Source of the DNA: JAGHEK01 sp044426235
GTDB taxonomy: Bacteria; Bacillota; Clostridia; Peptostreptococcales; Peptostreptococcaceae
Length of the DNA: 23,495 nt
Assembly (NCBI GenBank): GCA_044426235.1
Contig: JAWXUS010000023.1
Location: 1-23,495 of the forward strand
Direction of reading: 5' to 3'
Shown: piece after piece, positions 16,533 through 23,495 of the stretch
Numbering within the stretch: position 1 is the first letter of the stretch
Layout: every line of letters begins with the position of its first letter
The notes under the pieces: model-generated
What the model was told of the DNA's origin: nothing
Database searches by the model: none
What the model saw: only the letters and a program-made list of their open reading frames with translations
Translations under genes and position numbers: made by a program

Positions 16533-17136
16533 AATTAATTCTTGTACCTCTAATTGTAACACGGTTTTGACCACCGTAATCACAAGTAAATAAAGTTATA
16601 TCAGCATCAGTTTGAACCATTGAATCAATGTCTGTACCTTCTATCTTTAATATTTGTGTTGCAGCATATCTATAAACCATTCCATTTACATTAGTAAATG
16701 TTATTTCATCCCCAGGAACTAATTGTGATATATAACCAAAATGTCTTCTATAGCTATGTGCCATAATAATCATCGAATCGTCATATATATTTCCTTCATA
16801 CAAACAAGGTGTTTGTTTTAATTTATCATAGTCCCAGTCCATTTGAACAGGTAGAGATAATCCTAATTTTGGGATATTTACTATACCAATATATTTTAGT
16901 CCATCGACTTCAATAAATGGCATTTCATCACCATATTTTACATTATATTTACTTTCAATATTATCCTTTTCAGATAATGTGGGTATCATATATTGAACTT
17001 TACTTAATTCTTGCTTTGAAGTTAAATCTGCATTTATTTCTTCAATAATGTTTGAAGTTGTAATATACATTCCAATAGATATTAAAATAATCCCACTACC
17101 TATTAATGCAATAACACTTCTTTGTTTTTTAGTCAT
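16531..17136 (-). CDS. Second sortase of the pilus operon, class B/D-like
   Basis: This 201-residue sortase has one N-terminal membrane segment (about 7-27) and an extracellular catalytic domain. Candidate catalytic residues are His127 in MAHSYRRHFG, Cys185 in TLFTCDYGGQNR and Arg192. It lacks the C-terminal membrane anchor found in the class C sortase of this operon. The short TLFTCDY block and small size look class B- or D-like, but the class is not certain. Its ATG overlaps the preceding pilin stop in ATGACTAA (8 bp), with only a weak AAGG site. Inference: it anchors the finished pilus or the minor pilin to the cell wall, as housekeeping-type sortases do in other pilus systems. Confidence 0.88.
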   Translation of the reverse strand: MTKKQRSVIALIGSGIILISIGMYITTSNIIEEINADLTSKQELSKVQYMIPTLSEKDNIESKYNVKYGDEMPFIEVDGLKYIGIVNIPKLGLSLPVQMDWDYDKLKQTPCLYEGNIYDDSMIIMAHSYRRHFGYISQLVPGDEITFTNVNGMVYRYAATQILKIEGTDIDSMVQTDADITLFTCDYGGQNRVTIRGTRIN

Positions 17137-18403
17137 TTTTTTTTGCCTTAACTACCCCTAAACTAACAAGCACTATTCCAGCTACAAATAAAATTGGTAC
17201 TGGCCACCATAGTAATCCTGTTTGTGGTAATTTATCTTCCTCATCACTATCATTTAAATTATTATCTAAATCATCTTCTTTAAATTCATCAGGTAATATT
17301 CCGCTTCCATCGTCATCTCCTTCGAATTCATCAGGTAGTATTCCGCTTCCATCGTCATCTCCTTCAAATTCATCAGGTAGTATTCCACTTCCATCGTCAT
17401 CTCCTTCAAATTCATCAGGCAATGTTCCACTTCCATCTTCATATCCTTCAAATCCATCAGGCAACGTTCCACTTCCGTAGTCATCATCTTCAAATCCATC
17501 AGGTTGTGTACCACTTCCATCATCATAATTTCCATCGTCATCCGGTAGTGTTCCACTATCATAATCCTCTTCCACAAATTCATCAGGTAGTACTCCACTT
17601 CCATCTTCTTCTGTGTTAGTAATTATTACTTCCATACCATAATGTTCATAAGTTACTGCATAGTTACTTGGAATATTTCTTTCCATAACTAGCCACTCAC
17701 TATTTGGATCTAAATCAGTCCAAGTATGTTTCCAACTATTTTGCTTACTAAGAATAACAGTTGATTCTAAAACATTATCTTTGTATAAATCCACAGTTAC
17801 TGATTGAGGAAGGTCCCCATCATAATATTGATCCCATTTTTTTTCAACTTTTAAACTAGTTTTCTCTTCTTCTTCTTCAAAAACTTTAGTTTCAACTTTA
17901 ACATCGTATACTAATTCATTAGTAACAGGATCTTTTGTTGGAACTGATACTATAAATGATTTAGTTTGAATTTTTTTACCATTTAAAGTAGTATCATCTA
18001 CTACTACTAGATATACTCCTAAATCAACATTGTTAAAAACTAAATTTCCATAGCTATTAGTAACTCCACTTCTATGCTCCTCCATATCATATATAAAAGT
18101 ATATGGAATAACTGTATCGGCTAATTTTGCCCAATTATTAGAGTCTCTTAAATTTTTCTGATTTATTGCATACTTGCTATATTTTCTCTCAAATGATTCA
18201 ATTCCATCTTCTGATAAACTAGCAACTTTGTATAACGTAAATTTAACATCACTAAGTGCCGTTCCTTCATACGAATGGTTTATACTTATAGAACCTTTAG
18301 CTTCTAAATTTATTAATGCAGGTTCATTTGCAAAAACTAAATTCATAGGTAAAATAAATACAGTTATTAAAGTGCATAATATTTTAGTAACTAAATTTTT
18401 CAT
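17129..18403 (-). CDS. Minor (probably basal) LPQTG pilin with acidic repeats
   Basis: A 424-residue wall-anchored protein. A signal peptide (about 1-25, ending LVFA-NEP) leads into an N-terminal prealbumin-like pilin domain (GSISINHSYEG, VKFTLYKVA). A Cna-B domain follows near residues 185-265 (LKVEKKWD, VTVDLYKD, then VIITNTEE). Eight 14-residue repeats cover 266-377, then LPQTG at 392-396 with a hydrophobic segment and positive tail. The frame extends to a TTG at 18416-18418, but GGGAGGTGA lies inside that extension, so ATG 18401-18403 is used. The repeats probably form a flexible acidic wall-spanning stalk, which suggests a base-type pilin, although a side pilin is possible. The second sortase overlaps its end. 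Confidence 0.88.
   Translation of the reverse strand: MKNLVTKILCTLITVFILPMNLVFANEPALINLEAKGSISINHSYEGTALSDVKFTLYKVASLSEDGIESFERKYSKYAINQKNLRDSNNWAKLADTVIPYTFIYDMEEHRSGVTNSYGNLVFNNVDLGVYLVVVDDTTLNGKKIQTKSFIVSVPTKDPVTNELVYDVKVETKVFEEEEEKTSLKVEKKWDQYYDGDLPQSVTVDLYKDNVLESTVILSKQNSWKHTWTDLDPNSEWLVMERNIPSNYAVTYEHYGMEVIITNTEEDGSGVLPDEFVEEDYDSGTLPDDDGNYDDGSGTQPDGFEDDDYGSGTLPDGFEGYEDGSGTLPDEFEGDDDGSGILPDEFEGDDDGSGILPDEFEGDDDGSGILPDEFKEDDLDNNLNDSDEEDKLPQTGLLWWPVPILFVAGIVLVSLGVVKAKKND
17273..17608 (-). repeat. Eight tandem 42-bp units coding a 14-residue repeat
   Basis: The in-frame units have the consensus DDGSGILPDEFEGD, with variants such as DYDSGTLPDDDGNY at the upstream end. The last three units are identical or nearly so at protein level and very alike in DNA, while the first ones have diverged. 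This fits recent expansion at the downstream end. Confidence 0.95.
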
Positions 18404-18423
18404 TGATTCACCTCCCAATACTT

Positions 18424-19239
18424 TTATCTTCTACTTCTCCTAAATATAAAAATAGCACTAACTATAAATATAATTAATGCAGCTGCTACTGAAGATATTA
18501 TTATATAATCAGCCATTAAAGCTTCATTACCTATACTATTATCCATTTCATATTCAATTTCATCTATTCTATTTGCATGTACTAAAAGTCTATGTGAATT
18601 AACTCCATATGGTGTACAAGTAACCAAAGTTGCTAAATCTCTATACTTTTGAATAAGTAAACTATCAACTTCTTCTGGAAGTACAACTTCCATATCAAAC
18701 ACTTCATAAATCATTGTTTGATTAAGTACTTTTATTATTATTTTATCTCCAAGTACTAATTTATTTATATCTGTAAATAATTTTGCAGAAGGTAGACCAG
18801 TATGCCCAGTAAGAACTGTGTGGGTACTTTCTCCTCCTATTGGAAGTGACGATCCTTCTAGGTGTCCAACCGCCCTTTGAAGTACTGGTTCATCGGTTCC
18901 GTGATATATTGATAAATTTACACCTATACTTGGAATTTCAACTGAACCTATAATTTGTGTATTCTCTGATATTTTAAGTTGTGATAAATAATCTTCATTT
19001 TCACTTTTTCCATTTATAAGTTTTTGTGGACTGTTAAGTAATCTTTCATTATAGTCTTTGGCATTACTATAAATTTGCTTTATTTCCTCCTCAGAAGTAG
19101 CACTAACTAAAGTGTTGTATCCACCAACTGCACGTGAACCCATCATTTTATTATATACGTTACTTACTGTAGGGTATGATAAAATACCAAGTCCTATTAT
19201 AAATAATAGGACTGGTAACATTGATGTTAATTTTTTCAT
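18424..19239 (-). CDS. Class C pilin-polymerising sortase
   Basis: This membrane transpeptidase cleaves LPXTG pilins and joins them to a pilin lysine to build the shaft. The 271 residues have an N-terminal membrane segment (about 7-25), the catalytic domain, and a C-terminal membrane segment (about 245-266) ending FRRSRR, the class C layout. Catalytic residues are His146 (LTGHTGLP), Cys208 (TLVTCTPYGVNSHR) and Arg217. Class C enzymes normally carry a DP(W/F) lid; here the matching region reads SPQKLINGKSENEDYL and no such triplet is visible. It lies 9 nt behind the major pilin gene with no recognisable Shine-Dalgarno sequence, so translation probably depends on coupling. Confidence 0.95.
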   Translation of the reverse strand: MKKLTSMLPVLLFIIGLGILSYPTVSNVYNKMMGSRAVGGYNTLVSATSEEEIKQIYSNAKDYNERLLNSPQKLINGKSENEDYLSQLKISENTQIIGSVEIPSIGVNLSIYHGTDEPVLQRAVGHLEGSSLPIGGESTHTVLTGHTGLPSAKLFTDINKLVLGDKIIIKVLNQTMIYEVFDMEVVLPEEVDSLLIQKYRDLATLVTCTPYGVNSHRLLVHANRIDEIEYEMDNSIGNEALMADYIIISSVAAALIIFIVSAIFIFRRSRR

Positions 19240-19248
19240 TTATGAATA

Positions 19249-20880
19249 TTACTTAGAAGAACGACGCTTAGATATCATTACTGCCACTGATCCTATCATT
19301 AACGCCCCACCTGCTACTGTAAATATAGTTGTACCTATACCTCCAGTTTCAGGTAATAATGCTCCACTAGTATTTACTATTATTGAACTTAAACCAAAAC
19401 TTTCATTGTCAGTTGTTAATTCATTTACAGTTCCATCTTCATTGTATGTTGCAGTTATTGTAAATACAATATCGTCTATTTTATTGTATCCATCTAATGG
19501 TTTTGTTTCTTTTAAAGTATACTCAACAGCATCATCTAAACCAATTATTTTAAACTTACCATTAGTACCTGTAACTATTGTTGCAGTTCCTTCTTTAGCA
19601 ACTGTATATACATTAGTACCATCGTCTAAAGTAAATTCTGTAAATAATACTTCACCATCTTTATTTGATAATTCAAACTCAACACCTGGTAATAATTCAC
19701 CATCTTCAACTTCAGCTGTTTTAGTAGCTTCTATTTCAAAAGTATAATCTTTAACTACAACTTCTGGCGTCTTATCTGTTGATTCGCTATCATATGGATC
19801 ATTACTGTACTCTAAATCAACTCTATTGTCATTAGACTGTGGAGCCATTACAGCATTTTCATTTAATATAGCACTGTATTCAACTGTTAAAACAGAACCT
19901 TGAGGTACAACTCCATCTTCATAAAGTTTCATTACATTTATAGATAGCTCAAACTTTGTTTCTACAAGTTCTCCTTCTTCATCTACTTTTTCTTCTACTG
20001 AAATAATTTCATAATACTTGGCATCTATTTCTTCACCTTCAGCATCTTTAACCTCTATGTTATTATTAAACGTTAATCCTTTGTCCATTGTATCACCTAA
20101 TATATAAGTGTACTTAGTATATCCTGTTATATCTGAAGGTAATTTAGCAAGTAATCTAAAGTAAACAGTATCTCCTATTTGATTGTCTCCAACAGGTCCC
20201 CATTCACCAGTATCATTATGAAGTATTTCTTTATCAACATCTGGTTGTGAACCTTTTAAATTAACAGTAACATCAGGATCTTCTTTAGTATTCTGTAAGA
20301 AAACAGCTGATACTGCTCCTTCTTTTCCATCTGTTCCAGTTTCCACTGTATCTATTACTATATAGTAACCTGTATCAACAGTTAAAGTAACTGTCTCTAT
20401 TCCTTCATTATCTACAGTAACTTCATTACTGCTAGCATCTGCAGTTATTTTATTTTTTTCTACAAAATCTTTTATTGTAGTAGCTAAATCTGTCATCTGT
20501 TCTGGCGTTTTTTCAGATATAAATTCAACTGCAAATTCACTTAAATCAATTAAGTCACTCAATGTTTTTTCTTTTTCATCTTCAATGAATTTAATGAATT
20601 CTGAGTCATTTCTAAATAATTCTTCGAATTCTCCATTTAGTGTGTAACTACCTTTTTCATTATCATTTGGGTTTAAAACTAAGTCAAATATTTTGTAAGC
20701 TTTAAACTCATGTGCTTCACGTACAAGATTATCATATTCATCTAATACTTTACTTAAAGTAATACCAGTAGACTTTGGATTATTGCTAATAGTAATACTT
20801 CCTTTACTAGTTGCGAAAGCTGTTATATTATAACAAATCACCATAGCAAATGATAAAACTAAACTTAATAATTTCTTCAT
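19249..20880 (-). CDS. Major LPETG pilin (isopeptide-forming fimbrial subunit)
   Basis: A 543-residue shaft pilin. The signal peptide is about 1-23 (ending ITAFA-TS). An N-terminal domain reaches to about 200. The isopeptide-forming middle domain starts DVDKEILHND and contains GDTVYFRLLAKLP and LGDTMDKGLTF. A Cna-B domain follows at about 380-500, with the E-box YTLKETKPLDGY (Glu458). The LPETG sorting signal is at 509-513, with a membrane segment and KRRSSK tail. The segment VTVNLKG aligns with the pilin motif VxVYPKN, making Lys209 the likely polymerisation lysine. The frame also opens at ATG 20932-20934, inside the preceding adhesin gene, but ATG 20878-20880 has the GGGAGA site and the signal peptide, so it is chosen. 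Confidence 0.93.
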   Translation of the reverse strand: MKKLLSLVLSFAMVICYNITAFATSKGSITISNNPKSTGITLSKVLDEYDNLVREAHEFKAYKIFDLVLNPNDNEKGSYTLNGEFEELFRNDSEFIKFIEDEKEKTLSDLIDLSEFAVEFISEKTPEQMTDLATTIKDFVEKNKITADASSNEVTVDNEGIETVTLTVDTGYYIVIDTVETGTDGKEGAVSAVFLQNTKEDPDVTVNLKGSQPDVDKEILHNDTGEWGPVGDNQIGDTVYFRLLAKLPSDITGYTKYTYILGDTMDKGLTFNNNIEVKDAEGEEIDAKYYEIISVEEKVDEEGELVETKFELSINVMKLYEDGVVPQGSVLTVEYSAILNENAVMAPQSNDNRVDLEYSNDPYDSESTDKTPEVVVKDYTFEIEATKTAEVEDGELLPGVEFELSNKDGEVLFTEFTLDDGTNVYTVAKEGTATIVTGTNGKFKIIGLDDAVEYTLKETKPLDGYNKIDDIVFTITATYNEDGTVNELTTDNESFGLSSIIVNTSGALLPETGGIGTTIFTVAGGALMIGSVAVMISKRRSSK

Positions 20881-20899
20881 TTTTATTTCTCCCTCTCTT

Positions 20900-23495
20900 T
20901 TATTTGTATTTTTTCTTAATAAGAACTCCTGCACTAATCATACTAGTCATTCCTATTAATATATTATAATGAACTCCCACACCACCAGTTTCTGGTAATA
21001 TATAGGATTCCTTAACGTTACCAACTGTTATAATTTCATTATTTGAAATAACAACATTAACTAAATCTTCATATAAACCTTCTGTACCTTTAATATAGAA
21101 TAATTTGTGTTGACCTATTATATAACCATCTGGTGCTTTAGTTTCAACTAAAACATACAGAGTATCAAGTTGTAATAATTCATTTTCTTCAACAGTTATC
21201 ATTCCATCTTTACCACTAACTAAATTAGTTATTAGTACATTTCCAGTTGGTTTACCATCTTCATCTGCAAGATATAATTCAAATTCAGCTCCTTCAAGTA
21301 ATTCTCCAGTAGCTTCATCATTTTTAACTATCTTAAACCCAATATTTTTTTCTTCCTCTTCTTCTTCAGGTTCTATGTCTGGTTCTTCACCAGGCATAAC
21401 ATTTGCTATTTTATTATTTACTATATCAGGTGTCGAAACTTCTCCACTTTGAACAGTAGTTATCGTAATCTGCATATTATTAGATACTTCTATTATCCAA
21501 TAACCAGTAGGTATTTCATATCCATCTGGTGCTTTAGTTTCTGTTAACTTATATACTTCCCCTGGAATAATTCCTGGGAATGATAATATACCATCTTCTT
21601 CAGTAGTTATTTCTAAATAATAACCTGAAGGTTTATAAGTTAAATCTTCTTTGCTAACAACTTGCTCTATTTTAAACTCTGCATTAGCTAATGGATTATC
21701 TCCAGTGGCATCTGTTTTAGTAAATTCTATCTTATTATCTTGAGGTTGATACGGCCACATATGAACTTCAACTTCTCCACTATGCCAAGAATCAACTATA
21801 GCAGAACCATTCATATCTCCACCAACTATTTGACCATTTGCTCTATCATACATATAAAACTCTGCATTCGGAGCTATAATATGTCCTAAGAATCCTGAAA
21901 TTAAATCTCTAAGATTAACTTTATGGCCACCATTATCAGTTTTTATATTTGGTAAATTGAATACTATATTATTTATATATCCAAACTCACTACCTTCTCC
22001 TTGACCACCACCTGCATTAAATGGCATACTATCAACAAAAATAATCGGCATAAATTGGAAATATTCTCCGTTTATTTGTCCAAGTCTTCTTTCTCCAAGC
22101 CATCCGTATGGTTGTAAATCAAACCCATTAAAATTTTGACCACTAATAGGTAATGAATCTCCAACTATATTTATATGAGTTGGTACTGGATATGGTCTAG
22201 TTTTTGGATCATATCCTTCTGGATAAATTAAATCTATTATATTTAATTTATCTGAATCTTTTATTATATAATCATAACCAACTTGTAGCTTAAGATATCC
22301 ATTTTCATCTGGCTTTACTATGTGATTATATCCTTGCTTTAATTTTTCTGTTTCTTCTGGAAACTCTATAGTTGGACCTTCTATTAACTTACTAGCACTT
22401 TCTATTATATCTTTTTTTGCTAAATCAAAGTCAATATAGTTATCATTTGTCATAATTGGTGATTTACCATAATTGTTTGGTCCAACTATTTTATTACCAT
22501 TACTATAGAAATAATAATTATCAGTTATATTATCCGCTTCTTTTTCAACGGTAACTGTATTTCCAGTTAACTTTGTATATAAATTAGGTTTAGGATTTTC
22601 ATCTAGTACTAAATTACCATTTTCATCAATTTGGTTTTCAAAATCATAGTTTATATTGAAACTTGAAACATTAATTTTATTTTCTAATAAGTTTCCAACA
22701 TATGATGATATGCCATTACTATAATCTGATGCAATAAGAACTCCTGTTCCTCCAAATCCACTATTTCCAGATACTGATCCTACTGAATTTAATAATTCCC
22801 AAGAACCATCACTTCCTGGAACAGTATTAGTCCAATATTTAGCTTCATATTGATTGCCTTGATAATTAACTATATCTCCAGCACTATATGGCATTCCATT
22901 TGGATAATCTATACTTCCATCTTCATTAGGTTCAACTATCATTTCCCAAGAATCATCACTTCCTGGAATGCTAGTAGTCCACCAGTTAGCTTTGTAAGTT
23001 TTTCCATCATACTTAACTAGATCTCCACTATTATAAGTTGATCCTGGAATATAATCAGCTGCTTCTTGATTAATTGTAAGTATTGATGCTACTGTTGATG
23101 CTTCAGAATTATCATCTCTATCAAATGTGTAGTATGCATTTTCTTTTGCTACTATTGGACCCACTATATGAGTTCCTTCAACATCATTAAAAGAAAATAC
23201 ATTAAAGCTATTTAATATATTTTCATAAGTATATGAACCGCCATTGCTTATAAAGGTATCATCACTTGGAGTTGCATATACCATAGGTGTAACTAAGAAT
23301 AATTGCATTGATAATGTATCACCTATTATTAATTTTGTAGCTTCTGGTATATTTGATACTAAGGGATATGATAAATCTGTTCCAATTCCTATAACTTGAA
23401 TTGTTGTATCTGTTATTAATCCTTCTTTTTCGTACTGTGCAGGTATTCCTATTAAATCAATAGTATCTCCTGCATTTAGTGAAAGGAATGTATAT
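20900..23495 (-). CDS. Pilus tip adhesin with CBM5/12 modules, 5' end outside window
   Basis: A large surface adhesin with 864 codons visible; the frame is still open at the window edge. A choice-of-anchor-A-type domain spans about 23221-21749 (NILNSFNVFSFNDVEG at its start; GHIIAPNAEF, NGQIVGGDMNGS and WHSGEVEVH at its end). Two chitin-binding-like CBM5/12 modules lie between its first and later strands. Two Cna-B domains follow with E-boxes YKLTETKAPDGY and YVLVETKAPDGY, separated by an EEPDIEPEEEEEEK linker. The end is LPETG (residues 833-837 of the visible part), a hydrophobic segment and KKKYK. It is the first visible gene of the pilus operon, 19 nt before the major pilin, the usual place of the tip subunit. 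Carbohydrate binding is inferred from the modules. Confidence 0.9.
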   Translation of the reverse strand, partial: YTFLSLNAGDTIDLIGIPAQYEKEGLITDTTIQVIGIGTDLSYPLVSNIPEATKLIIGDTLSMQLFLVTPMVYATPSDDTFISNGGSYTYENILNSFNVFSFNDVEGTHIVGPIVAKENAYYTFDRDDNSEASTVASILTINQEAADYIPGSTYNSGDLVKYDGKTYKANWWTTSIPGSDDSWEMIVEPNEDGSIDYPNGMPYSAGDIVNYQGNQYEAKYWTNTVPGSDGSWELLNSVGSVSGNSGFGGTGVLIASDYSNGISSYVGNLLENKINVSSFNINYDFENQIDENGNLVLDENPKPNLYTKLTGNTVTVEKEADNITDNYYFYSNGNKIVGPNNYGKSPIMTNDNYIDFDLAKKDIIESASKLIEGPTIEFPEETEKLKQGYNHIVKPDENGYLKLQVGYDYIIKDSDKLNIIDLIYPEGYDPKTRPYPVPTHINIVGDSLPISGQNFNGFDLQPYGWLGERRLGQINGEYFQFMPIIFVDSMPFNAGGGQGEGSEFGYINNIVFNLPNIKTDNGGHKVNLRDLISGFLGHIIAPNAEFYMYDRANGQIVGGDMNGSAIVDSWHSGEVEVHMWPYQPQDNKIEFTKTDATGDNPLANAEFKIEQVVSKEDLTYKPSGYYLEITTEEDGILSFPGIIPGEVYKLTETKAPDGYEIPTGYWIIEVSNNMQITITTVQSGEVSTPDIVNNKIANVMPGEEPDIEPEEEEEEKNIGFKIVKNDEATGELLEGAEFELYLADEDGKPTGNVLITNLVSGKDGMITVEENELLQLDTLYVLVETKAPDGYIIGQHKLFYIKGTEGLYEDLVNVVISNNEIITVGNVKESYILPETGGVGVHYNILIGMTSMISAGVLIKKKYK
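22790..23050 (-). repeat. Two tandem CBM5/12-like modules within the adhesin
   Basis: Two in-frame copies (23050-22937 and 22903-22790) share the pattern Y-x-x-GD-[LI]-V-x-Y-x-G-x-x-Y-x-A-x-[WY]-W-T, with PGSD-x-SWE at the end. Copy 1 has YKANWWTTSIPGSDDSW and copy 2 has YEAKYWTNTVPGSDGSW. The aromatic residues are those that bind sugar in chitinase-type CBM5/12 domains. Confidence 0.85.

Noticed and set aside
17266..17619. Met- and His-rich open frames on both strands across the pilin repeats
   Set aside because: They are by-products of the 42-bp repeat, which keeps other frames open; they lack ribosome binding sites and sensible composition.
18404..18418. TTG start for the minor pilin
   Set aside because: The codons after it contain the GGGAGGTGA site that serves ATG 18401-18403, which begins a normal signal peptide.
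20881..20934. ATG start of the major pilin inside the adhesin gene
   Set aside because: It would put a charged 18-residue extension before the signal peptide; ATG 20878-20880 has a GGGAGA site and a standard signal peptide.
23306..23308. ATG as the start of the tip adhesin (802 residues)
   Set aside because: The frame is open and protein-like for 62 more codons to the window edge, and MQLFLVTPMVYA has no charged n-region, so the gene is treated as 5'-partial.

Overview
The window is strongly A+T-rich DNA from a spore-forming, low-GC Firmicute. The run of genes murI-ddl / SleB-like hydrolase-spoIIR / GntR-ispE / sipL / veg / yabG matches what I remember of the Clostridioides difficile chromosome around sipL and yabG (recalled gene order, not a search). 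A relative in the family Peptostreptococcaceae is the best guess. The sortase-pilus operon at the right end is an accessory element I do not associate with C. difficile itself.

Left part (1-8431, all minus strand). ddl and a murI gene cut by the window edge form a peptidoglycan-precursor unit. spoIIR and a secreted SleB-type hydrolase form a second unit. It is preceded by a near-perfect sigma-F promoter and closed by a terminator. ispE is followed by an overlapping FCD-type GntR regulator. sipL (spore coat/exosporium morphogenesis), veg (strong sigma-A promoter with a palindrome across its -10) and yabG (sporulation protease) are separate units with their own terminators. A SEC-C tail protein with its own extended -10 promoter comes next.

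Middle part (8501-16488). A minus-strand cluster encodes a COG1092-type SAM methyltransferase, an RluA-type pseudouridine synthase and a UPF0489 protein with arginase-like metal motifs. A plus-strand DUF3298 protein converges on a large pyruvate carboxylase gene, with a shared bidirectional terminator between them. A plus-strand M29 aminopeptidase is divergent from pyc and converges on the pilus operon, again with a bidirectional terminator.

Right part (16531-23495, minus strand). This is a five-gene sortase-dependent pilus operon, transcribed right to left. It encodes a large tip-type adhesin (N-terminus outside the window), an LPETG major pilin, a class C pilin-polymerising sortase, an LPQTG minor pilin with eight 14-residue repeats, and a small second sortase. 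The adhesin is the most unusual object here: two tandem chitin-binding-like (CBM5/12) modules appear to be inserted inside a choice-of-anchor-A domain. Two Cna-B domains with E-box motifs and an LPETG anchor follow.

Several start codons were moved to fit ribosome binding sites: GntR (TTG), veg, RluA, the methyltransferase, and both LPXTG pilins. No tRNA, rRNA, insertion sequence or CRISPR array was seen. No gene-free stretch exceeds about 200 bases.
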